From assembly GCA_025175895.1 (NCBI GenBank), contig CM045989.1, forward strand, positions 123,455,272-123,519,271: a stretch of 64,000 nucleotides of DNA, written 5' to 3'. Both the position numbers and the translations under genes were made by a program. Shown here in pieces: positions 23,789-36,115 of the stretch. Under the pieces are notes generated by a model, which searched no databases, was not told the DNA's origin, and worked only from the letters and a program-made list of their open reading frames with translations. The DNA is from Wurfbainia villosa (lineage: Eukaryota > Streptophyta > Magnoliopsida > Zingiberales > Zingiberaceae). Every line of letters starts with the position of its first letter. Within the stretch, counting starts at the first letter, position 1.

Positions 23789-25407
23789 CTATACAACATG
23801 AAAAACAAATTCCTTAGGTACCCAAATTTTTGGACCAGTAGCATCAATCAAAACTTTCTTGGGAACCCATGTCTTCTTAACCTTACCCTTAATTGTTGTC
23901 TTTCTACTAATAAAAGAGGTATATGTTACTTCCTTGTCCTTCGGTCTATATCCTATGTCGGCCTTGTTATAAATGACTCTTTGATCCCTAAGTATCATAT
24001 CAAGGTATTTAGACCCACTAGTGAATTTTTCTAAGCATGTCCTTAGTTCACAAACTTCATTTTGGAGTTTTTCATTTTCCTTTCTAAACATACAAAAATC
24101 ATTACAATCATTACATGAAGGTTCTACATTTTTAATTTCCTTAATTTCAACCTTCAAATCCTTAATCCTAGATTTTGATTTATCTAAATCATTTTTAAGA
24201 TATGCAATGGTTTTATACAATAATTCTATTCTAGGGGAGACCTTTACATCATCGTCACTAGATGATGATTCGTCGCTTGAGGAAGACTCTTCTTGGCTTG
24301 ATGCTTCGCTATCATCTTCCAAGGCCATGAGTGCTACATGGCGTGTGATGTGGCATAGCTCCTCCTCATCGGATGAGTCTTCAATGCTTTGTGTGTCCCA
24401 TGTTTGCGCTACCATGACTTCCTTCTTTTTCTTCTCCTTGTCCTTCTTCTTCTTTTCTTTTTCTTCCTTCTTCTTTAGCTCTGGGAAATTTGACTTGATG
24501 TGCCCCTTTATATTGCAACCATAACAAGTGACATTAATGTTAGAAATTGAATTACTACTTGACCTACCTTTTGAGGATTTGAACATCCTCCTAACATCCT
24601 TCTTGGTGAGCCTTACTGATTTCCCACCAAACCTCTTGACGTAGTGCGCCACTTCACTTGCTGACAACTCCTCATCACTACTAGAAGACTCATCCTCCGA
24701 ATTGGATGATGAAGAGACCTCCTTCTTCTCCTTCTCCTTCTTATCTACAACAAGAGATATACATTTCTCCTTCGATGAAGTGTTAGCTTGTTCATGCAAT
24801 TCAAACTCACAAAACAATTCATCTAATTTAACTAAAGAAAGGTCCCTAGAAACCTTATAAGCATCTACCATTGATGCCCATAGGGTTGTTCTAGGAAAGG
24901 CTTGAAGAACATACCTTACTAGATCTCGATTCTCCACCTTCTCACCTATTATATGTAGTCTGTTGACCACCTCCTTGAATCTACCGTGCATTTGGCTCAT
25001 GGTCTCATTTGTCTTCATGCCAAAACTTTGGAGTTGACCTATCAATAGGTCCCTCTTGGCTCTCCTTGTTTCCTTGGATCCTTCATTAAGTTCGATGAGC
25101 TTCTCCCAAAGCTCTTTTGCAGAGTCGAAGGGGATGACCTTGCTCAATTGATTCTTGGATAGACCATATTGGATTGTGGTTGTTTCTTTGGCATTGGCTT
25201 GAGCCTTCTTTGCCATCTCCCTTATCCAATCTTTGGTTGTAGTGGCGCTCCAAATTCATCTACCAATTTTTCAAAGTCATCTACAATTCTAAACCAATTT
25301 TCAATGTCATTCATTAAATAATACTCCATCCTACCTTTCCAATAGGCGAAGTTATTTCCATCGAAGAAGGGAGGTCGCACCGTGCTATAACACTCTTGAA
25401 ATGTCAT
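23789..25407 (-). pseudogene. gag: Copia G gag
   Basis: Minus strand; the ATG at 25407 starts MTFQECYSTVRPPFFDGNNF. The frame closes at 25222, and a frameshift near there puts the main part in 25216-23789. UBN2-type capsid, Ser/Glu-rich acidic stretches, one zinc knuckle CYGCNIKGHIKSNF whose last Cys is Phe, a Lys/Glu-rich tract, a coiled-coil segment and two WVPK motifs near the end. The frame runs to within a few codons of the protease. Its tail is recognisably homologous to those of copia A and the gag-only elements. Confidence 0.88.
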
Positions 25408-25448
25408 CTTGCTCCGGTTGATTGTTAGATCCTCCGATGCGATCCGGG

Positions 25449-25460
25449 CTCTGATACCAC
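25449..25460 (-). other. Primer-binding site of copia G
   Basis: Plus GCTCTGATACCA reads TGGTATCAGAGC on the minus strand, next to the LTR end at 25462. Confidence 0.88.
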
Positions 25461-25461
25461 T

Positions 25462-26285
25462 TGTAGGTGATCGTAGGATGGCTAGAGGAGGTGAATAACC
25501 TCTCTTGACTTCTACAATTACGTTAGCGGAAGCAAAAAACAAATACAAGTAGAATTGAAATCAATAAACAAAAATAACAATGCTAACACAATTGTTTAAC
25601 GTGGTTCGGAGATTTTTCTCCGCTCCACGGTGATCTGTAAGGTGGATCAACTCTATCAAGGCTTCACTAAGAATCTCTTTTTGATGCAATCATCAAGGTA
25701 GAGAAGCCTTCTTTACAATGCACTCTTCTTCTTACAAATGATGGAATTTTAGAATAGAGAAGAAGAGGTTAAGAGCACAAAAAGACTTGGAGAAGGCTTG
25801 GTGAGCTTGAAAGTAAAGTTAGGAATGAGAGCACTAGCTCTCTCAAGCTCCCCAAGGCCTTCTTTTATAGAGAAGAGGCTGATTTTTCCATTGGGGTTGC
25901 AGTAGTCGACTGATTGAGCCATCAGTCAACTGTTGCTGTAGCTAACTTCATTCAACGACTTCTAATGAAGCCTGTTCTGCAGTCATCACAGCTCAACGAA
26001 ACCTTGATCAATCGACTGATCACACTAGTAGTCGACTGATTGAGCCATAAGTCGATTGCTCTAGGCAATCAGTCAACTCAAAATGTTTCTTTGTCCATGT
26101 CCACTTATAACAGTTGATTGCCAAGGTATGACTAATCGATGGTGGACCAATGATCGCTAAAACCCTAGTAGTCGATCGATGGACACCGTAACTCACCGAT
26201 TTTAGTTGATCGGTTGATCACCGACCGGACAAAGCATAGCGATCGACACACTTCAAGTATGATCAAGTCATACTTCAAGTATGAT
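25462..26285 (-). repeat. Truncated 5' LTR of copia G
   Basis: Starts on the plus strand at TGTAGGTGATCG. It shares with LTRs L and J the order GGTGAATA, GGTTCGGAG, CCACGGTGATC, a reversed TATA box (ttttatag, 25863-25870) and AGTCGACTG decamers. It ends without its TG terminus at about 26285, where unrelated LTR text begins. Confidence 0.78.
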
Positions 26286-26397
26286 AAGTACATGGGTTTA
26301 ATATCCAATCAAATACATAGATAATGTATACTCGAGTAGTGAATTTTATTGATAACTTCTAATGTGATTGCCTTAAGACACCTCTCAATTACATCAC
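26286..26397 (-). repeat. Fragment of an E-type LTR (minus)
   Basis: The reverse complement of this stretch aligns with the first 130 bases of the element E LTR (43747 onward): shared ATGTC.TAAGGCAAT, ATGTATTTGATTGGAT and TTAAAC.CAT.TACT. The TG end would be at about 26397 on the minus strand. The fragment is broken where the copia G LTR begins. Confidence 0.7.
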
Positions 26398-27319
26398 TCG
26401 ACAGTCGACTGCTGGGAAGAAGTAGTCAACTATCCATGAGTCCTCATCCACACAAAGAGGTGCTCGGCTACGAACATGGTGCTCGGGATTACGTGTGGTG
26501 CTCGAGAATATGCATGGTGCTTGCCTGCACGAGCGATGCTCGGGAATACGCATGGTGTTCGACTGCACCTATGGTGCTCGAGTTTACGCATGGTACTTGA
26601 GATTACGCATGATACTCGACAAGCAATGATAGTGCTCGGCAAACACAAGTGGTGTTCGACAAGAACTTTTGGTGCTCGACAAACATTGTAGCTGCTTGGC
26701 TAGCATAAGTGGTGCTCGACCAGAACTTGAGGTGATAGGAATTGGCTAATGGTGCTAAGCCAGAGCACTAGAATCTCAACCAGAATCCGAGGTGCTCAAA
26801 AGCTTGAGATGTCAGGCACATGTAGAGTTTCTTGGGAAGAGTCGAGGAGCTCGATATCTCGGCTTGAGCAAAGTTGGCTAGCATACAAAGGTGCTCAGCT
26901 GATTGTTTAAATTGAGTTAGATTTTGAGATTATTCAAAATCGAATATGAAGGTCGAGAAGGATTTTTAGAAGTGACTTGACCTATGTCAAGTTTCTTGAG
27001 GAAGACGAAGAGGTCTAATTGCAAGGTGTGTGGACCATTTCGGTAGCACGTAGGCTTACCGAAAGCATTGCTAGTGTATGGCGGTGTGTAGACTCTCACG
27101 GCAGCACGTATTGAGAGTTTACTGTGATTGATTGTGTACTACATCTTAATTTGAATAACAAGATGTAATTTTAGATTGTGGTGTATGGTGTCTGTTGATT
27201 CTTATACTCATTTTGAAATTTGTATTCGAGTTATTTAAGTTTTGACGATTTGTATGGTACATAATTGAGATATTAAGCATCAGTAGTTATTATGTCTCTT
27301 TATTCTATGTGATAGATAA
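26398..27319 (+). other. Presumed upstream region (LTR or leader) of copia D
   Basis: No convincing gene. 26455-26760 is a degenerate array of units centred on GGTGCTCG with TACGCATGGTGCTCGAG-like spacing. 27000-27120 contains an inverted-repeat-like segment around CGGTAGCACGTAGGC. The D gag begins directly after. I could not find LTR ends or a primer site, so assignment to D rests on adjacency. Confidence 0.45.
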
Positions 27320-29855
27320 ATGGTTGCAACAAAGACTGTCATACTAGATCTCATAAAGGGAGACAAGCTAAACAGTGACAATTATGACATTTGGCATCGG
27401 AAGGTTCAATTTTGTTGGGATGTATACTGAAAGCCTAGCCTTTGTATGAACATCTTCATTTTTGAAATAAGAATCACATGATCATTGTTTGCATTTTATA
27501 TTTATGCATATTGTCTGATACATTACATTGTAGATAACATAGTGTGTTGTGTCGCATAGAAGATCATGTTATCAATTCCTCGTAGAGTATAAGTAGAGGC
27601 TCACAACCAAGATGGTTTTGGATAAACCATTACCATGGTTGTAGTGTAATTTGGTATTGGTTTATCTTGATCATAGGATTACACTAGTACACTTAATGTG
27701 TATTGAGTAGGACTGACTTAGAGGTGATTCAATTTATACTGACTATATAATTGAATCGGACCTCAGATATTATGGTGTACATGCTCTTAATCCCGATATA
27801 ATAACAGGCACATGTACTTAGTATTTATTTATTTGATTTACCAATGAGAGAGATTTATGTATTAAATTGATAGACCTGATAAGTTGGAAAATAATATTAT
27901 TTACATGGTGTGTCATTAATTATAGGAGGAAACCGTGTCCTATATACTAGGATGATGATGTCCCCTTGAGGAGCTCATAAGGTTCATCATATAAATCCTG
28001 CAGATGGAATTGGTCCAACATGATGATAAGGATGAGTGGTACTCATGGAGTTAGATATTAATTAATTAATGGGCATTCGATATCTTAAACACGGGGAGAT
28101 ATTTTGCACAAATAATATATGGAGCCCATATTTATTTATGGGGGTTGATGAGGTAGATCAATGATAATCCTCTAGTGGAATGGATCATCATTAATGGATC
28201 AGGTTTTGTATGGTTCAGATCTATTGGGTGGCCAAGATACAACTCCTCCTCATGGTCCCTATTGTAGCCTATTATAAATACCTCATGAAACCTAGATCTA
28301 TATAAGAGAGGGAAGAGGCTTGGGCGAAAACCAAGTTTTAGGGTTTGGAGTTGGCTTTGGGCGGCGGCAACAAGTGGAAGAGGTTTAGGGTTTTTGTTTT
28401 CCTCTCTTCCTAAGGTTTAGTCGGCGCCTCTTCTTCATCTCTTTAGGGTCGGCGCTTCTTCCTTCAAGCAAAGGCCGGCGCTTCTTCTTCTTCCTCACCT
28501 AGGGCCGGCGGTAACACAAGGAGGAAGGTTCTCTTCCTTTCTCTCCTCTCCTAGGGCCGGCGGACACCAACTCTTGGAGTTGTGGTGGTCGGCACAAGCA
28601 AGGAGAAGAGGAGGCCTTGGTGGTCGGCACAAGTAAGGAGAAGAAGGGAGTTTTATCTTCCCTTGTTCGGAGCGAGCAAGGAAGGGAAGATAAGTGATCT
28701 AGGAGGCTTCGACTCTTGGAAGATCATCGCCCACACGACGTCCAAGAGGAGGATAGGAATACAATAGAAGATCAAGAGGTAAAATAAGAGGTATAATCTT
28801 GTTTAATTTTGATTAGTGCTCTTTTGTATTTTGTATATTATTGATTAACATGGACCCCGATGATAAACACAAAAACCGGTAATCCGTACATCATCTATTC
28901 CGCGGCTAATCGAGGAAAAGAGTTAGGTTGCTTGAACAATAAGTTTGTTCAAGTGACCACTCAAATCGAATAGTACGATGATGGATCGATTTCTTGGGTA
29001 ATCCATCTCCATTCGAATTAATTTTAGTTGATAAAATTTTAATCCGGGGATGTGTGATAGGATCGCCATGCACAAACGACTGAAGAGGGAAGCAATTTTC
29101 CCTTCAAGTTTGTCTTCGAGGAACAAGAACTCAGGGAGGTTCTTAAGCACAAGATGGTGGACCTCGGGGAGAGTACCACAACATAAGTGAGACAGGATCA
29201 TGAGGTGTATCGTGCATGAAAGAATAAGGATGGCCAAGCTAGGGTTATTCTTCTTAGTAGCATGCATGATGAGCTAAATTCAATTTATGAATATTATCCT
29301 ACTTCTTTGTTAGTCTGGCATGCTCTGAGAGAGCAATATGGTACCCCTTCATCTCCTAAGTTGAGGATGCTGACATATAAGTTTATTACTTATAAGAAGA
29401 GGTCCGATCATACTATGAAGCAATAATTAATACATATATCGAGTATGATTGCCTCTTTGAAGAATATGGGGGAGTCAATGTCGAATGAGCTTCATGTACT
29501 GGGTGTGATCCAGTCATTGCCTAACTCCTGGGAGGTAGTTAAGACATATCTCATGCACACAGAAAATATTCGTACTTTCACATATGTGAGTAGGGATTGT
29601 GAGCTCGAGGAGGAGCGATAGGAGGTGACCAAGTCAGCTTCAGGTTATGCTAACATTGCGAAGTCGAGTAAGGGCTCCTGGGGAACCAAGCGCAAGCGGC
29701 GTAAGCATGATAAAAAGACCAAGGGTCCTAGCAAGAAGAAGCCAAAGACAGTTGAGAAGGGACAGAAAAGCAAGAAGAATGAGCTCATAAAGAGCAAAGT
29801 TCATTGCTACGTATGTGGTAAGCTTGGGCATTTCGCATGTGAGTGTGGTGAGTGA
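27320..29855 (+). pseudogene. gag: Copia D gag, split by solo LTR H
   Basis: The ATG at 27320 begins MVATKTVILDLIKGDKLN, a copia gag start. It is cut at 27412 by LTR H and resumes at 29107-29111 after the target copy. The capsid part (29112-29600) has stops at several points but keeps readable stretches (EYYPTSLLVWHALREQYG, SMIASLKNMGESMSNELHVL). The open part 29625-29855 is Lys/Ser-rich and ends with zinc knuckle CYVCGKLGHFACEC, all CCHC residues present. Lineage within Ty1/copia not assigned. Confidence 0.85.
27413..29106 (+). mobile_element. Solo LTR H
   Basis: Starts TGTTGGGATGTATACTG and ends CCCTTCA, 1694 bases. Flanks AATTT (27408-27412) and AGTTT (29107-29111) are a four-of-five target duplication, and the D gag reads on across the two flanks. 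TATA box TATAAATA at 28273-28280. No primer site, internal region or second LTR, so it is the usual product of LTR-LTR recombination. The right end is inferred from the duplication and the gag continuation. Confidence 0.75.
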
Positions 29856-30543
29856 AAGGTAAATCCTTCTTCTTTACATGGTTTGAGTTATGTATCGTCT
29901 AGTATGATGTTCGCTAACTCATCTCCTTTGTGGATTGTAGACTCAGGAGCAACATACCATGTAGCTCGATATAGGAGTGCTTATGTAGATTTTCACCATA
30001 TTAGTCCACATGCGAGAAGACTTTATGTGGGAAATGGAGCATATATTGAGGTGAGAGGGATTGAAACTTGCAAGCTGACATTGTTAATCAAGTTCTATAT
30101 CTCCATGATGTGTTGTATACTCCAGCAATTAGACGAAATATCATTTTTGCCCATAGTCTTGGCTTGTTAGATATAATGTTTATATAGGAAACTCTAAAGT
30201 TTCTATCTCGTATGCTAATTCTTTAATATGTTCCGATATAGTCCATGAGAGACTTTATGCACTAGATTTTATTTCATTTCATGAGTCTTATTCTACGTCT
30301 CCTATTGCTTTTGCATCTGATAGTGTAGTGGACGATGTGAGTGTATGGCATTATAGACTTGGCCATATAGGGCAAGAGAGGATGGGTCGGTTAGTAGCAT
30401 GTGGCATGTTAGGCCAGCTAACCAAGGTCGAGTTGACCTTGTGTGAGTTTTGTCTAGCAAGAAAATATATGAGAAAACCATTTGAGAAAGTAGTGAGAGT
30501 TGGGACTCCATTATAGTTGGTTCATTCCGACATTTATGCACCC
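29856..30543 (+). pseudogene. pol: Copia D protease, zinc finger and start of integrase
   Basis: 29883-30170 is open and contains the protease motif WIVDSGATYHVA with the catalytic D-S-G intact. After a frameshift, 30328-30516 carries the GAG-pre-integrase finger WHYRLGHIG ... CEFCLARK. A TAG at 30514 interrupts before the integrase start HSDIYAP. The reading is cut at 30543 by the gag-only array and continues at 40317. Confidence 0.85.
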
Positions 30544-31912
30544 TGTTAGGGCAATCAACCCATGTATGATGTGGTTTTGATTTGTGTGGCAAAGGGTTTA
30601 AGTTAGGATGTTTATGTGATTTGAAATGTGTATTGAAGTTGTGCAGGACTTAGTAATTCACACATGTGTTGGCTTGACAAAAGCATTGATGGGTTCACCA
30701 TCTCATGGCTCGGGTCCTTGAGTCAGTCAAGGATGGCATTGCGGAAGCCGTGCGCTTGGTGCATCCGAGGGACCACCGGATGAGAAGCATTGGAGTGAAG
30801 CCAAAGGAAGCAAACTTCAGGGCGAGATGCGAAGGATGACATTGTGAAGCCGTGCGCTTGGTGCATCCGAGGGGCGTGGCCGGACGAAGAGAGCTTCGAC
30901 GAGGGACTTCAAGGGAGATGAGAGAATGAGCGATTGTAACCCGGGAAGGGGGAACTCATAGGTGAACTTGGTCGAATGGCTAAGTCAAGGGTAAGATGCT
31001 CAAACTTATCTTTGAGGTTTTACTAGATGTTTGGTTAAGTTAGATGCTCAAAAATGGGTTTGAGGTTTCTACTCGATGAATGGGAGTGGAAGATGCTCAA
31101 CCGAGTGGGTTAAAGTTTTACCCGACCATCGGATGCTCAAACAAATATTTGTTTGAGGTTTTACCCGACACCAGTCGACTGATATAGATATCAATCGACT
31201 GCTATGGGTCGATGGCACTCGACTGGTGCTCAATCGGTATTTGACTGATGGTCTTCTGGCCCAGCAGTCGACTCCTAGGGTTTAGCAGTTGACTGCTGCA
31301 CCATCAGTCGACTGATTGAGGTGGTCGCGAGCACAGAGGATTTGAGAGTCGACTAATCGCCTAATCACTCGACTGATGGCTCTATTATTCGATTGATATG
31401 GATGATCAGTCGACTGAGGAGGAAGTCATTGGCTAGACACCAATGTGATGGTCGATGATCAGATCACCGATCGCACGCCAATGGGAAGAATGATCTCTTC
31501 CCTATAAGAAGAGGCCTTGGGTTCTCTTGGGAGGCTAATGCTTAACTCCTAAACTTCTCCCAAGTGTCCAAAATGTTTTCCACCCCTCTTACTTTTCTTA
31601 TTTCAATTCTTATTGTAAGAGTGAGAGATTGTAAGAAAGGTTTACCTCCACCTTGAAGGAGAGACTAGTGATTGATTTGAGAAAGTGATCCGCCATACGA
31701 ATCGCTGTGGATTAGCGGCAAGAGTCGTGAACCACGTTACACAATTGCGCTAGTGTTTGCATTCTTTACTTACTTTGTTTTGTCTTAATTGTTTTTGTTT
31801 TAGCATTTCAGCTGCGTTAATTACTCTTGTAGACAATTAAGAAGCGAAGTGATTTCCATCGTACACTGGAAGGCTATTCACCCCCCTCTAGCCGGCCACC
31901 GATCCTCCAAAA
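30544..31912 (+). repeat. LTR 1 of the tandem gag-only array
   Basis: 1369 bases, starting TGTTAGGGCAATC. The right terminus reads GATCCTCCAAAA instead of the family's ...CAACA, so the conserved terminal CA is lost. TATA at 31503 (TATAAGAA). AGTCGACTG decamers between 31170 and 31415. The segment near 31440-31480 is shortened and GATC-rich compared with LTR 2. Confidence 0.9.
31503..31510 (+). promoter_or_regulatory. TATA box of LTR 1 (same in LTRs 2, 3 and M)
   Basis: CCCTATAAGAAG; equivalent sites at about 35704, 39905 and 16846. The position, followed by a conserved block that ends at the LTR terminus, fits a transcription start in each LTR. Confidence 0.6.
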
Positions 31913-33630
31913 AGTGGTATCAGAGTGAGGAGCTTATCGCGGACTCATCGCCAAGACAAGCACGACAAGATGGTCGGTTCCAACATTCATCCACCCAATT
32001 TCGAGGGCGACTTCACATGGTGGAAGAAAGACTGGAGGTATTTTTCGAGACCGACTTCGATATCAAGCTAATCATGGAAAGCAATTTTGAAGTACCGAGG
32101 GACGAAGAAGTAAAGCCGATAGAAAGATCTAGATGGACAAAGAAGCAAAGAGAGGAGCACTTGGCGAATTCAAAGGCCAAGCACCATCTATACAATGTTC
32201 TCCCTCAACAAGAAATTAATAGAATTGGAGAATGCTCTAGCGCCAAGGAAATGTGGGAAAAGATTGTAGAGCTTAATGAAGGCACCTCCGAGGCAAAGCT
32301 AGCAAGAAGGGACCTCCTTCGCTCTCAACTAAATAATATCAAGCTAGATAAAGGGGAGAAAGTATTATCTTTGCATTCTCGTTTTAAAGAAATTATTAAC
32401 GATTTATCTAGTGTAGGGGAGAAGCTCTCCAATAGGGATATGATCATGAAGGCAATTGATGCATTCCCTCGATCATCAAAGTGGAGTTCCATGGTGGACT
32501 CATTCTATATCTCCAAGAATCTAGAGGTAAGTACTCTAGAAGAATTTTTCTCCACTATAGAATTTCATGAAACTAGGTTTGAAGGAATAGTAGAAGATCA
32601 AATCAAGCCATCAAGGGGATTAGAACTCATAGTCGACAAAGGGAAGAAGAAGAAGGAGACTCCACCCTCCTCATCGGATGAAGAATCCTCCTCCTCATCA
32701 ATGAATAGCAATGAGGAAGCCTACATGGTAAGGAAGGTGAGGCGTGCATTAAAAAATTTTAAATTTAACAAGTCTCATGATAGGATACGGCCAAGGAGAA
32801 AGGTCATTTGCTATAATTGCTAAGGAGAGGGACATATGAGGGATGAGTGTCCCTTATTGAACAAAAGAAAGGAAGACAAGAAGAAAGACAAGAAGAAAGG
32901 AAAGAAGAAAAAAGAAAAGAAATCCAAAGAAAAAGGGAAGACAAAAGCCCACAACCTTAAAGCGGTGACGTGGGATGATCCATCATCATCATCGGAGGAA
33001 GAAGAAGTCTTCACAGGCTTTGCACTAATGGGGATAGATGACTTGGACTCCACCTCCTCCAAAAAAGAAGAAGCAAGCTCAAGTGAGGAGGAGAGCTCAA
33101 GTGTAGGGGGGAGCATCTACCTCATCGAAATCGGAAGAAGGAGATTGAGTAAGTGAGGTAACGAATCTCTCACCCAAAAAGATTGTTTCAATGATTTCAA
33201 GTCTAACTAAGGACTTATTTAGGAATAAGAAGAAAAATAAATGCATGCAAAATGAAATTAAGGAATTAGAAGAAAAACTTGAAAATGCATGCTCACATGA
33301 TGATTGTATTTCTTCTAGTAGTTATGATGCATGCTTAGAAGAGAATAAGGCCTTAAGGAAAAAGGTAGATCTTTTAACTAAGTCCTTAGAAAAATTTACA
33401 ATTGGTTCCAACACTTTGAACATGATAATTGAGAGCCAAAGAGAAAGTTTTAAGAAGAAGAGCCTAGGATACAAGGGATCAAAGAATGAGAATGCCTACC
33501 ATTGTCTAATTGCTAGGGGACAAACAAAAACTACAATGGTAGCTAGGAAATGGATCCCAAAGGAGTTCTTAGTGAACCCCATTGGAAAGAATTTGTATTG
33601 GCTTCCCAAGTCATTCCTCAAGGGTTAGTA
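31913..33630 (+). pseudogene. gag: Gag of array copy 1
   Basis: Primer site AGTGGTATCAGAG at 31913, then ATG at 31970 in the context MVGSNIHPPNFEGDF. A one-base loss near 32030 shifts the frame; the capsid then runs open to 32823. The knuckle is stopped inside (CYNC then TAA at 32821-32823), with GHMRDEC following in frame. The Lys-rich tract and acidic Ser stretch run to about 33156, then after a frame change the coiled-coil tail 33191-33628 ends WIPKEF ... FLKG. The 970-base open stretch shows recent origin. It resembles B and array copy 2 closely. Confidence 0.88.
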
Positions 33631-34706
33631 AAACCTAGGAAAGTCAACCATAAGTGGACTTTACTTATATCATGTTAAATTGTTGACTTAGGATGATGTG
33701 GATGAATGATCATGATTTATGAATTGAATGCTATACTTGTTTTATGATCATAATATGCAATTATAGATAATCCGTGTTTTATGATCATGATGGGGTTTTT
33801 AGGATGATACTTAACCTTTGGGTAGAATTACATGAAATTTATGGTTAAGTATAAATACCTTTAGCTACATCTCACACTCACTATAAGGCTAACTTGATTG
33901 AAAACATAGCATGGGTGGATGTTAGGATGATACAAATGACACACTTATGCTTGTGACATTTTGATGGGTCATTGGGTGTATCATGACATAGCAATCATAG
34001 GCCAATCATGGGGAAAACTTATGTTTAATTCATAGACATTTTGTCCAAAGATCATGGTTGGATATTTTAAATGATTTAAAACCATTTTATGTTTTATAAA
34101 CTATGAGTTCATGTTTTAAGTCATTTCAAGACAAAACTAGGTTTTAAAATTGATAAAAACTTTAGTGATTTTCAACATCTTTGAGTTTTTACCAAACTTT
34201 CGAAAATTGATTGGATTTTCATGTCAAACTATTTTTCACTAATAAAGGGACTCATAAGAAATATGTTCCCAAAATTTCATGATTTTTCAAATTTTCTAGT
34301 ATTTTTAATGCATTTCTGAAATTTAGTTCGGAAATCAAAAATTCATGTTTTGTGAGTGCCAGTCGATTGATCATCTGATACAGTCGACTGATGAACTATG
34401 CACGAGCACAATGGCTTGGTTTTCTGGTTTTAAGTCTGATTTTGGTATTTTTTTCTTCTTCCTTTGGACTTGACGCCATACTTGTATAACATATGTTTAA
34501 TATTTTTGATGGTGTCAAAGGGGGAGAAATAGTTGAGTTTAAGTTAATCATGCTAGGAGGGTTAGCATGTGTTAAGGGGGAGTTGCATGTATTAAGGGGG
34601 AGTGGTTTGATACTCATATTTGATTTACATGCTTTCCTTCCTTATGTATTTTTGTTAATTTTTTACCTAACTTAAACGGATTGCCACACATCAAAAAGGG
34701 GAAGAT
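33631..34706 (+). other. 3' noncoding region of array copy 1
   Basis: No domain-bearing ORF. Purine tracts occur near 34516 (TCAAAGGGGGAGAAA), 34574, 34598 and next to LTR 2 (AAAAAGGGGAAGAT). One CAGTCGACTG lies near 34381. Confidence 0.8.
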
Positions 34707-36115
34707 TGTTAGGGCAATCAACCCGTGTATGATATGGTTTTGATGTGTTTGGCAAAGAGTTTAAGTTAGGATGTTTATGTGATTTGATATGTGAGTTGAA
34801 GTCGTGAAGGACTTAGTAATTCACACTTGTGTTGGCTTGACGAAAGCATTGGTGGGTTCACCATCTCATGGCTCGGGTCCTTGAGTCGGTCAAGGATGGC
34901 ATTGCGGAAGCCGTGAGCTTGGTGCATCCGAGGGACCGCCGAACGAGGAGCATTGGAGTGAAGCCAAAGGAAGCAGACTTCAGAACGAGACACGAAGGAT
35001 GACATTGCAAAGTCGTGCGCTTGGTGCATCTGAGGGACGTGGCCGGATGAAGAGAGCTTCGGCGAGGGACTTCAAGGGAGATGAGAGAATGAGCGATTGT
35101 CACTCGGGATGGGGTAGCTCATAGGTGAACTTGGTCGAATGGCTAAGTCAAGGGTCGGATGCTCAAACTTATTTTTGAGGTTTTACCTGACGTTTGGTTA
35201 AGTCGGATGCTCAAACATGGGTTTGAGGTTTCTACCCAATGAATGGGAGTGTCGGATGCTCAACCGAGAGGGTTGAGGTTTTACCCGACTGTCGGATGCT
35301 CAAACAAATGTTTGTTTATGGTTTTACCCAACACCAATCGACTAATATAGATATCAATCGACTTCTCTGGGTCGATGGCACTCGATTGATGCTCGATCAG
35401 TGTTCGACTAATGGTCTTCTGGCCCAGCAGTCGACTGCTAGGGTTTAGCAGTCGACTGCTACGACAGTCGACTAATTGAGGTGGTCGCGGGCACAGAGGG
35501 TTTGAGAGTCGACTGATTGCCTGATCACTCGACTGATGGCTCTATCAGTCGACTGATATGAATGATCAGTCAACTGATGAGGGAGTCATTGGATGGATTC
35601 CAACATTGATGAAGTCGTTATGAGGCAACGACTATAGCAGCAATAGACTGATGGTTGCATCAGTCCACTGCTCGCTGCCCAACGGGAAGAATGGTCTCTT
35701 CCCTATAAGAAGAGGCCCTGGGTGCTCTTGGGAGGCTAATTCTTAACTCCTAAACTTCTCCCAAGTGCCCAAAATGTTTTCCACCCCTCTTACTTGTTCT
35801 TATTTCAATTCTTATTGTAAGAGTGAGAGATTGTAAGAAAGGTTTACCTCCACCTTGAAGGAGAGATTAGTGATTGATTTGAGAAAGTGATTCGCCATAC
35901 AAATCATTCATAGATTAGCGGCAAGGGTCGTGAACCATGTTACACAATTGTGTTATCGTTTGCATTCTTTACTTACTTTGTTTGGTCTTAATTATTTTTG
36001 TTTTAGCATTTCCACTGCACTAATTACTCTTGTAGACAATTAAGAAGCGAAGTGATTTCCATCGTACACTCGAAGGCTATTCACCCCCCTCTAACTGCCC
36101 ACCGATCCTCCAACA
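34707..36115 (+). repeat. LTR 2 (middle) of the tandem gag-only array
   Basis: 1409 bases, TGTTAGGGCAATCAACCC to GATCCTCCAACA. It is the 3' LTR of copy 1 and the 5' LTR of copy 2. TATA near 35704. AGTCGACTG decamers cluster at 35420-35570. Confidence 0.92.

Larger units (their letters stand above)
21789..26285 (-). mobile_element. Copia element G (minus, Sirevirus-like), 5' part
   Basis: On the minus strand: a 5' LTR truncated at about 26285, primer site, gag, protease, integrase and the start of RT, cut at 21789 by element B. Gag and protease are adjacent, unlike in copia A. The remainder of RT, RNase H and the 3' LTR lie off the window beyond the other insertions. It is the oldest host layer in the left nest. 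Confidence 0.87.
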
